DNA of 64,000 nt from Saururus chinensis. Taxonomy: Eukaryota; Streptophyta; Magnoliopsida; Piperales; Saururaceae. Location of the stretch: positions 8,426,501-8,490,500 of the forward strand of contig CP141146.1 of assembly GCA_035235625.1 (NCBI GenBank). The letters run 5' to 3'. Position numbers and translations under genes: made by a program. Under the pieces are notes generated by a model, which searched no databases, was not told the origin of the DNA, and worked only from the letters and a program-made list of their open reading frames with translations. This document shows, one piece after another, positions 1-10,662 of the stretch. Position 1 is the stretch's first letter; each line of letters opens with the position of its first letter.

Positions 1-585
1 AGAGCCCGTGGAGGCCTGGACCCCCTGTACATGGCCAAGCCCGCGACAAAGTCGACCCCTCGCTAATTACGCAGGTCCCACCCTCATCACACAATTTGTG
101 CGTCTGGGCCCTACAATGTGTAAATTCACACTTAGATGTATGTCTAGTGTACGTGTGTGACATATATGGGTCCCACTCGAATTATGTGTATCGAAGGTAC
201 ATGTGGGGTCGGCGCAACCGCCCCCACCACCCTTGGATTGCATGCTAGCATTTCTTGTAGTTTATAGTTATGCCCTAGTACTTCGAAATAGATCTTGCTA
301 TACTTTTTGGTGCAATGTTTGTTAAATCTTTAAATAACCCATAACTTTTCTTGCAATCAAAAGGTACGATGCAAAAGGATAGTTGATTTATTTACATTCC
401 ACATGAATGGTCGGGCACTAACCCTTTATCTCCATTTTCATGAAGAACTTTCTCAAAATGCAACCACACTTGTGATGGACCTCAAACCCTTTTTTTTCCT
501 ATCGTGGCAACTTCTTGCTCCTGAATCTAGAATAGGATGGGGAGGGGGACATGTAGGGCTAAGGGGAATAGCAGGTGTAAGGGTG
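1..585. other. No gene recognised
   Basis: I see no coding pattern, RNA gene or clear transposon end in this stretch. The sequence is mixed in composition and short open frames carry no family signature. Confidence 0.5.
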
Positions 586-675
586 AGAGTGGAAGAACTA
601 GTTGGTGTGGAAGAATTAGTTGGGATGGAAGAACAGGTCAGGGTGAAAGAGCTAGTTGGTGTGGAAGAACTAATT
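586..675. repeat. 18-bp minisatellite, five copies
   Basis: Five consecutive 18-bp units, with a core like ggtgtggaagaactagtt, start at 586, 604, 622, 640 and 658. The plus frame through them reads as a Gly-Val-Glu-Glu-Leu-type repeat inside a short open frame (403-693), but nothing else supports a protein, so I treat it as a minisatellite. Confidence 0.75.
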
Positions 676-799
676 ATCTCTATTTGTAGTTAAAATAAAT
701 TAAATGATAGCACTTACAAGACAAGAACAAATTAATCAGAACAAAGACATAAATTAATTAACCACTCATAGACAATAACAAATTAAAGAACAAAATGGA

Positions 800-1480
800 G
801 AAAATGACAAATTGAATAACAAAATAGAGAGTCAAACAAGTCAAAATTATATAATAGAGATAAAAACAGAACAAGCACAAGAACAAATTTGATTATAGAA
901 TAAAGAGAAGTAAAAATTAAAGAACTGAGACAATAATACAGGTGTAAATTAAAGAGGATACATATAAAAATTTAACAACAGAGGCAAGAACATAATAGAA
1001 ATAGATACAACATATACTAGTACAAAATAAAGACAATGACAAATTAAATAATAGAACATAGAGTCAGACAAGTTGAAATTATATATAGACATAAACAAAT
1101 TAGATAATAGAATAAAGACAAGTAAATATTAAATAATAAAGACAATAATAGGGTTGTAAATTAAAGAAGAGACATATAGAAATTAAAATAAGAGGCAGGA
1201 TCAAAATAGAAACAAATATAATACATACCGGTACAAAATAAAGAACAAAATCGAGACAATGACAAATTAAATAACAAAACAGAGAGTCAGACAAGTTGAA
1301 ATTACATTAGACAAACACAAATTAAATTATGGAATAAAGACAAATTAAAGAAGAGACATGTAGAAATTAAAGAACAAAGACAAGAATAGAACAAATACAA
1401 ATACAAATTAAAGAAAGTACAAATTAAAAAACACAAACCATATACAACAAATCAACCAAATAAAGAACAGAAGAAGGGAA
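800..1480. repeat. About 225-bp AT-rich tandem repeat, three degenerate copies
   Basis: A block beginning with a gacaaatt[g/a]aataa motif and continuing with gagtca[a/g]acaagt recurs near 806, 1038 and 1261, spacings of about 232 and 223 bp. The sequence is almost free of C, which suggests strong strand composition bias. No coding potential is seen. Confidence 0.6.
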
Positions 1481-1585
1481 AAAACTTAATTTTCTTGTCG
1501 AGAAATGAGATATTTGAAGTCCACCGGTGAGAGGTGATAGGCCGGAGAGAGGCGAGAGGGCCGGCGAGAGGCAAGAAGGCCGGTA

Positions 1586-1690
1586 ACCACTCGAGAATTA
1601 GAGAGGCGAGAGGGCTGTTGACCATTCAAGAACTGGAGAGGCGAGAGGGCTGGTGACCACTTGAGAACTAGAGAGGCGAGAGAGCCGACG
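1586..1690. repeat. 35-bp minisatellite, three copies
   Basis: Three directly adjacent 35-bp units (1586-1620, 1621-1655, 1656-1690) share the core agaggcgagag. Related half-units precede them from about 1530. The open frame on the minus strand here is only a translation of the repeat. Confidence 0.8.
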
Positions 1691-2231
1691 AGCAAAGACA
1701 GGAGAGTTCATAGACTGAGAATCAAGAGGGCAATCTCAATATAAAGAAGAGTGCCAAAAGCAATCTGGAGCTTTAGTGCTAACTGGAGAGTGTAGGGCGA
1801 TCTAGAGCTTTCGGGTTAAAGAGGAGTCTTGAGGGTGAAGCGATCTGAAGATGAACGGCTGGATTTAGCGTTAAAGATGGGCTTGGGCTGCTTGCTTAAG
1901 TAACAGGTTTTATTTTAGCTGGCTGGGCCGGGCTTTTCTATTTTTTTAGCACAGGCCTAAGCTCGACCCTAATTTTTTTGGGCCTTCAAATTTGAGGCCC
2001 AGCTCAACCTGTTTCAAATTTTTTTCGGCCCAAACCCAAACATTTATGAGCCATGTCGAGCCGAGCTAGCGGGCTGGCCCTCAATTTTTACAGCCCTAAT
2101 AACCAAGTGGGGGATGACACAAACCATTGTTTTTTATAAGGACCCCTAAATTGGAATTTGTGCCATCTATCAGTTGGCTTGGCATACTAATAATTTTTAC
2201 AAGTTTCTTGTACTTTTTTCAAGATAGGTTT
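1691..2231. other. No gene recognised; possible hAT-like debris
   Basis: The stretch is rich in ggcccag/gggctgg words, and its right side ends in acagccctaat near 2099, which resembles hAT-type MITE termini. A matching left end was not found, so no element is called. Confidence 0.3.
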
Positions 2232-2330
2232 CTTATACTCGTCGTTCTAAAACTTGATTGATTGTTATAGGGCTAAAGAGGAAGCTCCTTCCTATCCTTC
2301 ATTTCTCTTGTCTTCTTTTAGCTAATTTCT
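2232..2330 (+). repeat. Fragment resembling a PRMT7 intron
   Basis: The segment around tgattgattgttat and the following pyrimidine-rich stretch resembles positions 36120-36230, inside intron 3 of the PRMT7 locus in this window, with indels. It is non-coding in both places. It may be a trace of a duplicated PRMT7 block or a small dispersed repeat; similarity was judged by eye. Confidence 0.4.
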
Positions 2331-2399
2331 ACATAGTTAGGTAATGAGTTCGGTAATGCTTGTTTGACAAATGATCCTCTTTATAGTAGAAGGTCCACA

Positions 2400-2740
2400 C
2401 TTACAGGAATTCAAATCGGTTTGGGTTTCAAGTGATCCAACCAGACATGGCCCAATTAATGTTATATGTATTAAATTTATATATTTTTATTATAACTCTT
2501 AATATTTTTATGGTGGGTAAAAGATAAAATTAAATAATTATTTTTAATTAAGTGATTTCAAAAAATATTTTAAAAATAATTTCTTATTATAAATAGGTCA
2601 AATCAATCAAGCTCGTGTTTAGTGGTTGAGTTTGGGATTGGTGGTCGGGTAAGGTTGTGGTTATTATTTCTTAAATAGTATCAAGTTTATGTTTGGTAAA
2701 ATCTGACTAAATCTACTCTTCTAGGCTTGTACGGAAAAAA
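2400..2740 (+). mobile_element. AT-rich MITE-like repeat, related to 27017-27369
   Basis: The order of motifs matches the insertion at 27017-27369: a ggtttgggttt-type start, a long AT-rich middle, then gggtc/gggtt words and a final tagtat[c]...ttggtaaaa segment. No coding capacity. Element borders are not resolved here. Confidence 0.4.
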
Positions 2741-3059
2741 AGATTGAGAAGAGTACAACAAATCTTTCTAACCATAACATAGTGGATTTTGGTTGGATAG
2801 AAAACATGGCCCCACGTGGCCCCCTTTTTTAAGTCTAACAAAAAATTATCATGTCACAATTCCCAAATAATAAATAATAACTCTTCAAGTTGATCTTTAA
2901 GGGGCCTCGACTGAATAAAATATATAGAAACAACTAACACCTGCTCTCATGAGCAGACTTTATCTGACAAGAGGTCTTACAAGTGTGTGAATTATTGAGA
3001 AAGTCTGCATAGTTTATATTTTTTAACAAATTTACCCCTCTATTCTTTTTTCTTCTTCC

Positions 3060-3620
3060 TTTATTCTTTCATTTTCTTCTTCTCTCCGTATCTCTTTTTC
3101 TTCCACTGTCCAAATCACTTCTTCCTCTATCCAAATCACTACTCTTTTTTTCCTCCGTTCAAATCTTAACTCCACATTCTATGCCTATTTCTCCTCTATC
3201 TCCCTCTTCAATAACAGTAGCTCTGACACCTCTTCCACTAGGCCCTCCTCCTTTTCTTTTTCTTTTTTCTTTTCCTTCCTAGAGCACTTCTTCTTCCATC
3301 CAAATAATTGCTCCCTTTCTTCCTCCATCCAAATCTTTACTTCATGCCTCCTTCTCCTCCATCTCCCTCTCTGTCGACAACAGATCTTTACTCCATGCCT
3401 CCTTCTCTTCCATCTCCCTCTCCATCCACAGTAGCTCCGACACCTCCTCTACCGCCTAGCCTCCTCCATTTCTTTTTCTTCTTTTGTCCAAATTGCTTCT
3501 TCCTCCATCCAAATCGTTGCTCCTTTCTTATTTAGCATCTTTATTCATGCTCCATGCCACCTCCTCCTCGGCCTCCCTCTCTGTCCATAGCAGCTCCAAC
3601 GCCTCCCTCATAATAAAGGT
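3060..3620. repeat. Pyrimidine-rich degenerate tandem repeat
   Basis: Words such as cttcctccatccaaatc, ctccatgcctccttctc and agtagctccgacacctcc recur several times in the same order, giving a degenerate repeat of very roughly 170-200 bp. The plus open frame at 3308-3535 is a Pro/Ser-rich translation of it. Confidence 0.55.
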
Positions 3621-4440
3621 AGTAAATGTTTACTCTCTTTATATATAACAAAGATAGTAAATTACTTTCTTTATATATAACAAAGTGAGTAAATATTTAT
3701 AGTTTCTAGTGTCATTTCCTTCATATTACGAGTGATAGAGAATTGGAGCAATTTGATTATAAATAAAAAAAATGAGAATTTTGTAAGAAGCCAAAATTTT
3801 TCGTACCTCTTGACGAAGACAGGTGTAGGTTAGGCTCATCTTGGATTGCATATTGTTGTCTCAGCGATGAAGTAGTGGTATAACAACGCCTTTGCAGGGT
3901 TGGGCTTTCTGGCAGTCTTGGAGCCATATAAGAAGGCAAGAGACGACTAAGCATGGGGGTGGTTGACCTGGGCCACTTCAATCTCAGAGGCAGCTCCCTT
4001 CATGGATCTTAGATAGGAGGAGACAACAAAAGAGATCATATTGTGGATGCCAGACAAGTACAGCGACTCGGTGGCCAATATGAAGTCGGAGGCAGAGGTG
4101 AAAGCAGAGGCGGGGGTAGAAAAAGAGGAAGACAAGGAGTTGAACGGGAACTCTGGCTCAACGATGGAGTGCCAGAAAAAGGGTTGGGCTGGTCTTCCTC
4201 TTCCTTCCTCGAATAAAGGGGCATTTTTGTCTAAATATTAATTTTAAAATTAATGCCAGATTAATAATTATTTGTTATTAGCGCCTGAATCCCAAATATG
4301 TATTGACCTAAAATTTCTTCTCCAATGCCACATGTGCCCGCTAGGCCCTAAGGTAACTTTTACGTTGGTCAATTGGCCTTAAGGATTTGGCTCCGCTTCA
4401 CTTTGGACTATGGCAAGTCATGGGTAAGACAAAAATATAT
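3621..4440. other. No gene recognised
   Basis: Overlapping short open frames occur on both strands (3757-4241), but none has a family signature or splice pattern that I recognise. Confidence 0.45.
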
Positions 4441-6660
4441 GTCGAAGCGGGTGGAAGTCCATTCCTTCCTCATTTTGCTCATTCTGAGAGTTATGAGAGA
4501 GAGATTAAAGCTGAAAGGCTAAAAAGCTTGCGACACCTCATATGGCTTGTGCTGTGGCAGGGCTTGTTATCCAAGATACTTTCTGTGAAATTGTTGAAAT
4601 TTTCGTCCTTTGACTCTTGCTTACATGGTTATCAATGCTTATTATGCTTCAGTTTATACTTAAGACTTTTCCTTTTCTTGCGGTACGTATGTGCATATCT
4701 CTGCACAGTGCCATATAATTTGGCCTTAATATAAATTGTATGAATATATTATGGAGTGTGACTGCACTATTCTGGTTTGATAGCTGTTAAAATAGAGATG
4801 CATCACGGGGTTAATACGAAAGGCTTGAATTTTAAAGAACATTTTGACATGCTAACTCTTAAACCTAGCAAATACTAACTAAGACTTAATTTCTAGCATA
4901 AATTGTGTACCTCATTGCGACTGATATTTAAGATTAAGTTATTTGCTTTCATGTACTTAAAGTTACTTTTACCGATGACATTGTTTGGTAATATGTTATA
5001 AATTTATGTACAAGTAGTTTTATGAACCAAGAGCTTTAGCTGAGTTATGATGATCTCCACCACTACCTCAAAGTATTGCTTGTTATATTGTGGTTCATAT
5101 CCCAAAGACTATATGGTTAATAGATTTGAGCTTCTTTCACAATAGATGCATAGGGTTAATTTTGTAAAGCCAATGAATGAACAACCTATAACTACCTCTA
5201 GGAACTTGTTATAGGAGCTTAGTTGAGGCCGTGGATTATTATTTTGATGGAAGATTTAGTGTTGTAAGGTTCATAACTTAATGCATTGGCTAATCAGACA
5301 AAAACAGAGGGAGGAAAATTTCTTTTCTTTGGCAACAAAGGATATAAATTCAAACGAGGAAGTCCATTGTCTGTCAATCTACAATGGCAACAGTGCTCCA
5401 ATGGGCAGAAATTTCTCTGGACTTGGTACCCTAGTCATATATGTTGGATCCAATAGATATTCTTACATTGTTGAGCTTCCAAATGTTGAGGGTGTTTGAA
5501 TATGGGTGTTTCCTAGTGGAATTGTGAAGCTATACCACCTACTGTACTTTGAATTTGAAACATACTTATATTGGCATGATTCCCAGTCCAACGGTAATCT
5601 GCACAAATTGCAAACTCTAGATCTACTACAGACAAATGTCACGGAGTTGCCCACTGAGATCCTTCACCTACATGCTATTCGTGGTTTAAATGTTACCCCT
5701 AAAAAAGGGCAAGATGGTGTAAGGATGCCAAAAAGACTAGGCACATTAAAATACTTATATGAGTTAAACAATGTTCGGATAAATGAGGGCACATAACAGG
5801 CCACATAGTTGGGTATGCTCATGGGACTGAGAAGGCTATGCATGATGTCAGTGCAAAGGAAAGATTGGAAAGCCATGTGTGATTCCATCACGAAAATGTG
5901 ACACTCGGAGATCCTCGCTATAACAATAAACGAAGGAAAGTGCCATTCGACATGGACTTCCTGACAACCCTTTTGCCTACTCTTTGAGAGAATAATATTC
6001 TAAGGGTCCCTCAATGACTCCAAGAGTGAGTTATTTTTTAATCTTGTGATTATAGGATTATCTGGCTCAAGTCTAAGGGAGGGCCCTCTCAATACCTTGC
6101 AATTTCTACTTATGGGATGCATTTTTATATCCCTCGCTTGCTTACGGTAAGCCAAGCATAAAGAATGTATCTCAAATATTTTCTTTTAAGATCAATAATG
6201 TACATGTTAGAGAATATTAATCTTAAAAATGAACGTTTTATATATATTCTTTACACTTGGCTCATTGTAAAAATGGAGCATGAAAGACACTTCCTTGCCT
6301 ATGTCATAAGACCTCCACCTTATTACATGGCCTTTTTGTGAGAAAGAGATGGCACGTGTAGAAAACGGCTCTCAGTGGCTAAGTATTAGCAATCAAATAA
6401 TTAAGTGAATTGTATATTGGGAAGGGAGCCATGCCACAACTATCAGAGATGGGCATTCAAAGTTATTGCAAGTTAGAAGGGGTTCCATTTGAGGTGAAGA
6501 ACCTCAAGGCAACGAAAAAACTCATTTTCCATGATATGCCAAGAGAATTCATTGAAAAGGTACAAGACAAAGAGTGAAGAACATGCCAAAGTAAAGCACA
6601 TCTCTCTCGTGCGACACAAAATTGGAGAAAGCCAGGATGACGTATGAAAGTGTATTTTCA
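4440..6660 (+). pseudogene. Mosaic CC-NBS-LRR pseudogene
   Basis: This is a broken relative of the intact NLR at 28072-30798. A short piece near 4450-4500 resembles the sequence just before the intact start codon. About 180 bp without a match follow, then about 330 bp (4684-5012) matching DNA that lies downstream of the intact gene (31724-32044). From 5021 the coding region resumes at the equivalent of residue 412 and runs through the leucine-rich repeats to about 6660. The coiled coil, P-loop and most of NB-ARC are missing. The remainder has multiple stops and frameshifts and is interrupted by a small inverted-repeat element at about 6141-6271. It cannot encode a functional receptor. Confidence 0.88.
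6141..6271. mobile_element. Small MITE in the NLR pseudogene
   Basis: The ends are imperfect inverted repeats: cttacggtaagccaagcata at 6141 and, on the opposite strand, tttacaatgagccaagtgta ending at 6271. The block has no counterpart in the intact NLR, whose matching sequence is contiguous around 30410-30430. Superfamily not assigned. Confidence 0.6.
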
Positions 6661-7645
6661 TAAGGCATCTAGTGATCAGGATGAATCATCCCGCGTATTA
6701 AATAATTGAGACCATTCATATTATTTGTAGGAAGTTGGCAATGCTATTGTAGGAAGTAATGAACCGAAGCGGCTAGCTACTAAAACCAAAGGACAGAAAA
6801 GGGCAAAACCTCATACCTACGACGAGGAATGACGAATGAGCCTATCTTCATTCAGTTTTCAAAGGAATGGATCTTTAGAAGTAAAGCGCTTATAAAGACA
6901 AATAAAACTTGGACTTACAGAGCCAATGAAGTTGACCTGAGAGTACCTAGTAAAGTACCCGATTAAACTACGTAGCATGTTCTCAGCTAGCTTTCTGATA
7001 TTGAGTAGATAAAAATCGATGCAAAAGAAGAGGAATTTGATCCAGTTTCTCTCCTTGCTCCTTCATATGTTCGTCATTGACCAACCTGTTGAAGCCCCTC
7101 TCCATTTCATAAAGTTCTCCAGTGATATTGCTAACAAGGGAAGCTCATGCATCAAAGCGTGACTGCCAATCTTGGGGTGGGCGCGAGTTTCTGCCGTTGA
7201 GAACAGTTGGACCTTCGTTGTGGAGAACGTGTGCATCGGCGACGAAGCGGCAATGTTATTGAATGAAGCCAGGGGCGCTTCATTCCAGGGTCATGCATGG
7301 CCCATATGGGCCCAATTGTAAATCCATGGAGATTTTAAGTAGTTCATCATTGGGCCCAACTTGAGGCCCATAAGCGTTGGAGCCTGTGTAATAGTACCTT
7401 GAATTTTGTCAGCGTGGTTGGTAAGAACAGAAAAGTAGAGAAAATTGTATCAAAATGTCCTTTATCTTTAATTAATTTATAAAATAGTTCATTTGATATC
7501 TGTATTTTCAAATAGATTTTTTTGTGTTTGAAATGTTTGTTAATACTATTATAAGTTTGCCACCGCCTGATTAAATTTTTTTTTAATACCTAAAATGCCC
7601 TCCCTAGTTATAGTTCCCATTGGCGGGTTGCTTTGTCTACCTGTA
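6661..7645. other. No gene recognised
   Basis: Sequence after the NLR pseudogene. A slightly GC-richer piece (7160-7400) has no open frame or family signature that I recognise. Confidence 0.45.
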
Positions 7646-8394
7646 GGGTATGTTTGGATTGGTGGAAAGCATGGGAAACGAAATGAATCTTCTTAACATC
7701 TCTTAATTTCTATTATTTGGTGGAATGGGGAAAGATAAACTAGAGTGAAAAGTGAGAGAAAATAGATGAAAATTTGGCCCAAAAATTATCCACCCATTAA
7801 CCCATGAATTTCGGGAGAAAATCATTATACTAAATACTTATGTCTTACTGCTACTACCACCACCACCACTGCCATCACCGCTGCCGCCACCGACACTATC
7901 CCCATTGCCACCGTCGCTACCACCACCACCGATGCCACTGCCACTATCGCCGCCACCACCACTACCATCGCCGCCGCCGCCGCCGCTACTATTACTGCCG
8001 CTGCCACCACCACCGCCTCTGCCACTATCGCCGCAGCCACCACCACCACCAATGTCACCGCCACCACCATCTCTGCCACCACCTTTACCACCGCCACCAC
8101 GACCATCGCCACCACCACCGCCGCCGCCGCTACCACCACCACCACCACCAATGTCACCGCCCCACTGCCGCCACCACCACCACCACTGCAGCCACCACTA
8201 CAACCACCGCCACTACAACTACCACCACCGTCACCGCTACCACCACTGTCACTGTCAATTTTCTCTAACATCATTCGTGTAACCAAATAGTAAAAAATAT
8301 TTAGGAATATCTTAGTTTCTCTTTCACCTGAATTCACTTTCTCTTTCTCTTTCTCTTTCCTTTTCTCCCTGTTTCCACCAATCCAAACAAACCC
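7646..8394. mobile_element. 749-bp MITE with 23-bp terminal inverted repeats
   Basis: The left end (7646-7668, gggtatgtttggattggtgg plus aaa) and the right end (8372-8394) are inverted repeats matching at 22 of 23 positions. The flanking trinucleotides are gta and tta, compatible with a decayed 3-bp target duplication. A gggttTGTTTGGAT-like terminus is usual for Tourist/PIF-Harbinger MITEs, so that assignment is an inference. There is no transposase. Most of the interior is the CCN microsatellite. Confidence 0.75.
7848..8262. repeat. CCN/CAC-CCG trinucleotide microsatellite
   Basis: About 415 bp of interrupted CCA/CCG/CTA triplets. It keeps long frames open on both strands (Pro/His-rich on plus, Gly/Ala/Val-rich on minus), but these follow from the repeat and have no start context or domain. 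Confidence 0.9.
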
Positions 8395-8850
8395 TTATAG
8401 TCTGTATGACAACTTCCTCTTGGACCAGCCTCTAGGAAACCAAGAAAACTACTTCCATTTGTGTTCACATGTTATAAACAAAAACTTCTTTTTATAATTG
8501 TAGAGATAGAGAGAGATGGACATGCAGAGGCGGTCGCTGAAGAAGTGAAGATCACCCACCCCGGTGAAGAAGTGAAGGGCATGACCCCAATTGGTCTCTG
8601 TGACAATGGAACCATGTTCAGAGAAGAAGAAGAAGCAGAGTAGTTGTAATAGATTCCTCAAATTGGACACGGGCTGGTGGTCCCTTTGGGACAAGCTGCT
8701 GATGCTCATCTTGCTACGGCTATGAGTCGCCGACTACGTCCGCTTTGGAGTTGTATGACACAACCGCAGCCAAGTATTTGTGGAGAAGTAGTATCCCCTA
8801 GCACTAGAGCAGCCCTGGCTTTGGGTCTCTGAAGAATGCATCGACAGCTT
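8395..8850. other. No gene recognised
   Basis: Short open frames on both strands, including a small Glu-rich one at 8461-8643 with an internal gaagaagtgaag duplication. No supporting evidence for a gene. Confidence 0.4.
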
Positions 8851-9059
8851 CTATAGCCGAAGGTTGATGTCGATATCGTAATATGCACCTGCCCAATTTC
8901 CCAGCATGGGTGGCTCATCTTCCTCCCACCCCTCCCTAGCCATATAAGGGATGTCGCCGAACCTCTCCTTGAAAATCCTTTCTCCGGTGTGCAAATCCAT
9001 CTTCATCCAACAATGCCAATTTGCCAGAGGGCGGACGCTATCTTTGTAGGTGAGAAAGT

Positions 9060-9420
9060 GGCAAACGATCGTCAATTTGATGGTGGCGCTAAGGAAGACA
9101 AGCATATGATGGTCCGTGACGAGCTAGTCAAAGTAGGAGGGCCGGGCGGAAGAGTCCGCCGGTGAGGAACACAGTAGGGTTCCATCAACATAAGCTAGCA
9201 AGTTATAGGTGGCACGAACAGAGGCATTAGTCATGCACCAAACTAGGAAGTTCAAACCGTTGAGGTAGACGGTGATGAGGCTGGCCATGTTGTAGAAAAG
9301 AAATTTGATGGAGGTGGTGACTATTTGGAGCAAGTAGGCCTTGATTGGGAGAGTAACGGGCGGTGAGTGGTCAGATGTGTCAGAGGCGGTGGTGGTCACA
9401 GGGGAGGCTAAGGGGTCCAT
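9060..9420 (-). pseudogene. Ty1/copia gag fragment, second element of a tandem pair
   Basis: On the minus strand the frame opening at 9420 reads like the N-terminal part of plant copia Gag: an acidic start, an LNGLNFLVW motif equivalent to the usual LNGxNYxxW, then YNLLAYVDGTL and a Pro/Ala-rich segment. A stop lies near 9124, and Gag-like residues continue to about 9060. Upstream on the same strand lie a leader, a primer-binding site (9957-9968) and an LTR, so this is the start of an element whose remainder is gone. Confidence 0.65.
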
Positions 9421-9956
9421 GGAGGGTAGGGAGATGGAGGGAAGGGACAGGGGGAAGGATCGGGGGAAAAGGGGGCTTTGTTGAAAGAGAAGACTTGCGA
9501 TGGAGGGACGTTAGGAGGGAGAGATGGAGGGTGGAGGGAAGAGGGTGACTGGCTGTAGAACGGGCAGAGGATAGAGATGGTGGACTGGAAAGAGGGGTTG
9601 GCAGCGAGATGCAGGGTCAGGGAGGAGAGATGGTGTGCCGGTACAAGGAAGGGAGTGGCTTGCCGGAGAGTGGGTCAGAGATTGTAGATGGCGGGCCGGA
9701 AGGAGGGCTGGCAGCGGTGAGGTGCTGGGAGAGAGGGAGAGTCGAAGGGGGAAGGAGGGGCAGTGGGGATTGTGCAAAGAGGAGAGAAAGATTGCATACA
9801 GTGAGTGAGAAAGGGGGCAGGGAAAGGAGGAGGGGGTTGCCCAAGGCTCAGGTGAGGGGCTCAAGGTGCATCAAGAAAAAGACACAACAAGGGTACTGTC
9901 CAAGGGAAAGGAGGGGACTCAAGTACATAAGGGAGAGAAGGCTTTGGGCTAGTCTA
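9421..9956 (-). other. Copia 5' leader, pyrimidine-rich with internal duplication
   Basis: This lies between the primer-binding site and the gag start on the minus strand. The plus strand is very G/A-rich. Two related segments (about 9553-9620 and 9660-9735) share gat[g/a]g[c/t]gg..gga and ggcagcg words, suggesting a local duplication. Open frames on both strands look like composition artefacts. Confidence 0.5.
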
Positions 9957-9968
9957 GCTCCGATACCA
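9957..9968 (-). promoter_or_regulatory. Copia primer-binding site for initiator Met tRNA
   Basis: The minus strand reads TGGTATCGGAGC, one base different from TGGTATCAGAGC, the usual primer-binding site of plant Ty1/copia elements that pairs with the 3' end of initiator Met tRNA. It lies just after an LTR-like block, as expected. Confidence 0.85.
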
Positions 9969-9969
9969 A

Positions 9970-10162
9970 GAAGAGGATTTGAATTAATTGCAGTATAACA
10001 GTGTAGTACACCATATATAGAGAAGACCCTACGATACAAATCCAGGGTGAATTCCATAAGAATATTACATAGGATTACATATCCCATAAGAATATTACAT
10101 ACAATTACATACCATGAGGAAATAGTGAAATGTTGGAAAGAAAATATTTCATTATCTTAATA
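9970..10162 (-). repeat. Short copia LTR shared by two element halves
   Basis: Bounded on the minus strand by a purine tract just after the RNase H reading frame and by the primer-binding site. It starts with tattaagataatgaaat (a TG start would need one change) and contains a tatatatgg promoter-like word and internal ttatggga/tatgtaat duplications. At about 190 bp it is in the size range of small copia LTRs. The exact right border is uncertain. Confidence 0.65.
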
Positions 10163-10164
10163 CG

Positions 10165-10662
10165 CCCATGCAAACTTAGGGCAGATGAATAGCCGTGAGT
10201 TTGGTAGTGAGAGCCTAAAACTGAGCAATAGAAAGCGGCTTGGTAAATATGTTGATAAGTTGTTCTTTGGATGATACATGTTGAACATGCACGTGACAGC
10301 CTAGAACTTGCTTCTGACTGTAGTGATGATCAATCTTAATGTACTTGGTGCGAGCATAAAAAACCGGATTGGCTGTAAGAGAGATGACAGACTGGTTGTC
10401 GCACCATAGGATGGGTGTAGCAGGAGAAGAGATGTTGAAGAACTTAAGGATCATGGATACCCAAACAATCTTTGTAGTAGTGCAGGAGAGATCGTGGTAC
10501 TTGGCTTCATTGGATGAGCGGGAAACCATGGGTTGCTTTTTAGACTTCTAGATGATGAGGTTGGGACCCATGAAGATACAGTACTGGCCCAGTTAGAATA
10601 TGAGTAAGCAGTGAGTGTAGAGGGTCCTGGTCGAAGGATAATGCCATGGGAGAGAGTGTGGG
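10165..10662 (-). pseudogene. Ty1/copia RNase H domain, frameshifted
   Basis: The minus strand first reads HGIILRPGP..LTAYSYSNWA (about 10662-10560), which is the start of copia RNase H. After a frame change it reads VSRSSNEAKYHDLS, ILWCDNQSVISLTANPVF, ARTKYIKIDHHY and DIFTKPLS-like residues to 10215. These are the standard copia RNase H motifs. The reverse transcriptase that should precede it is absent: the sequence immediately upstream on this strand is a long LTR-like insertion, and beyond that comes the post-integrase region. Confidence 0.88.

Noticed and set aside
7825..8337. Long open frames on both strands (up to 170 codons)
   Set aside because: They are translations of a trinucleotide microsatellite inside a MITE; no domain or start context.
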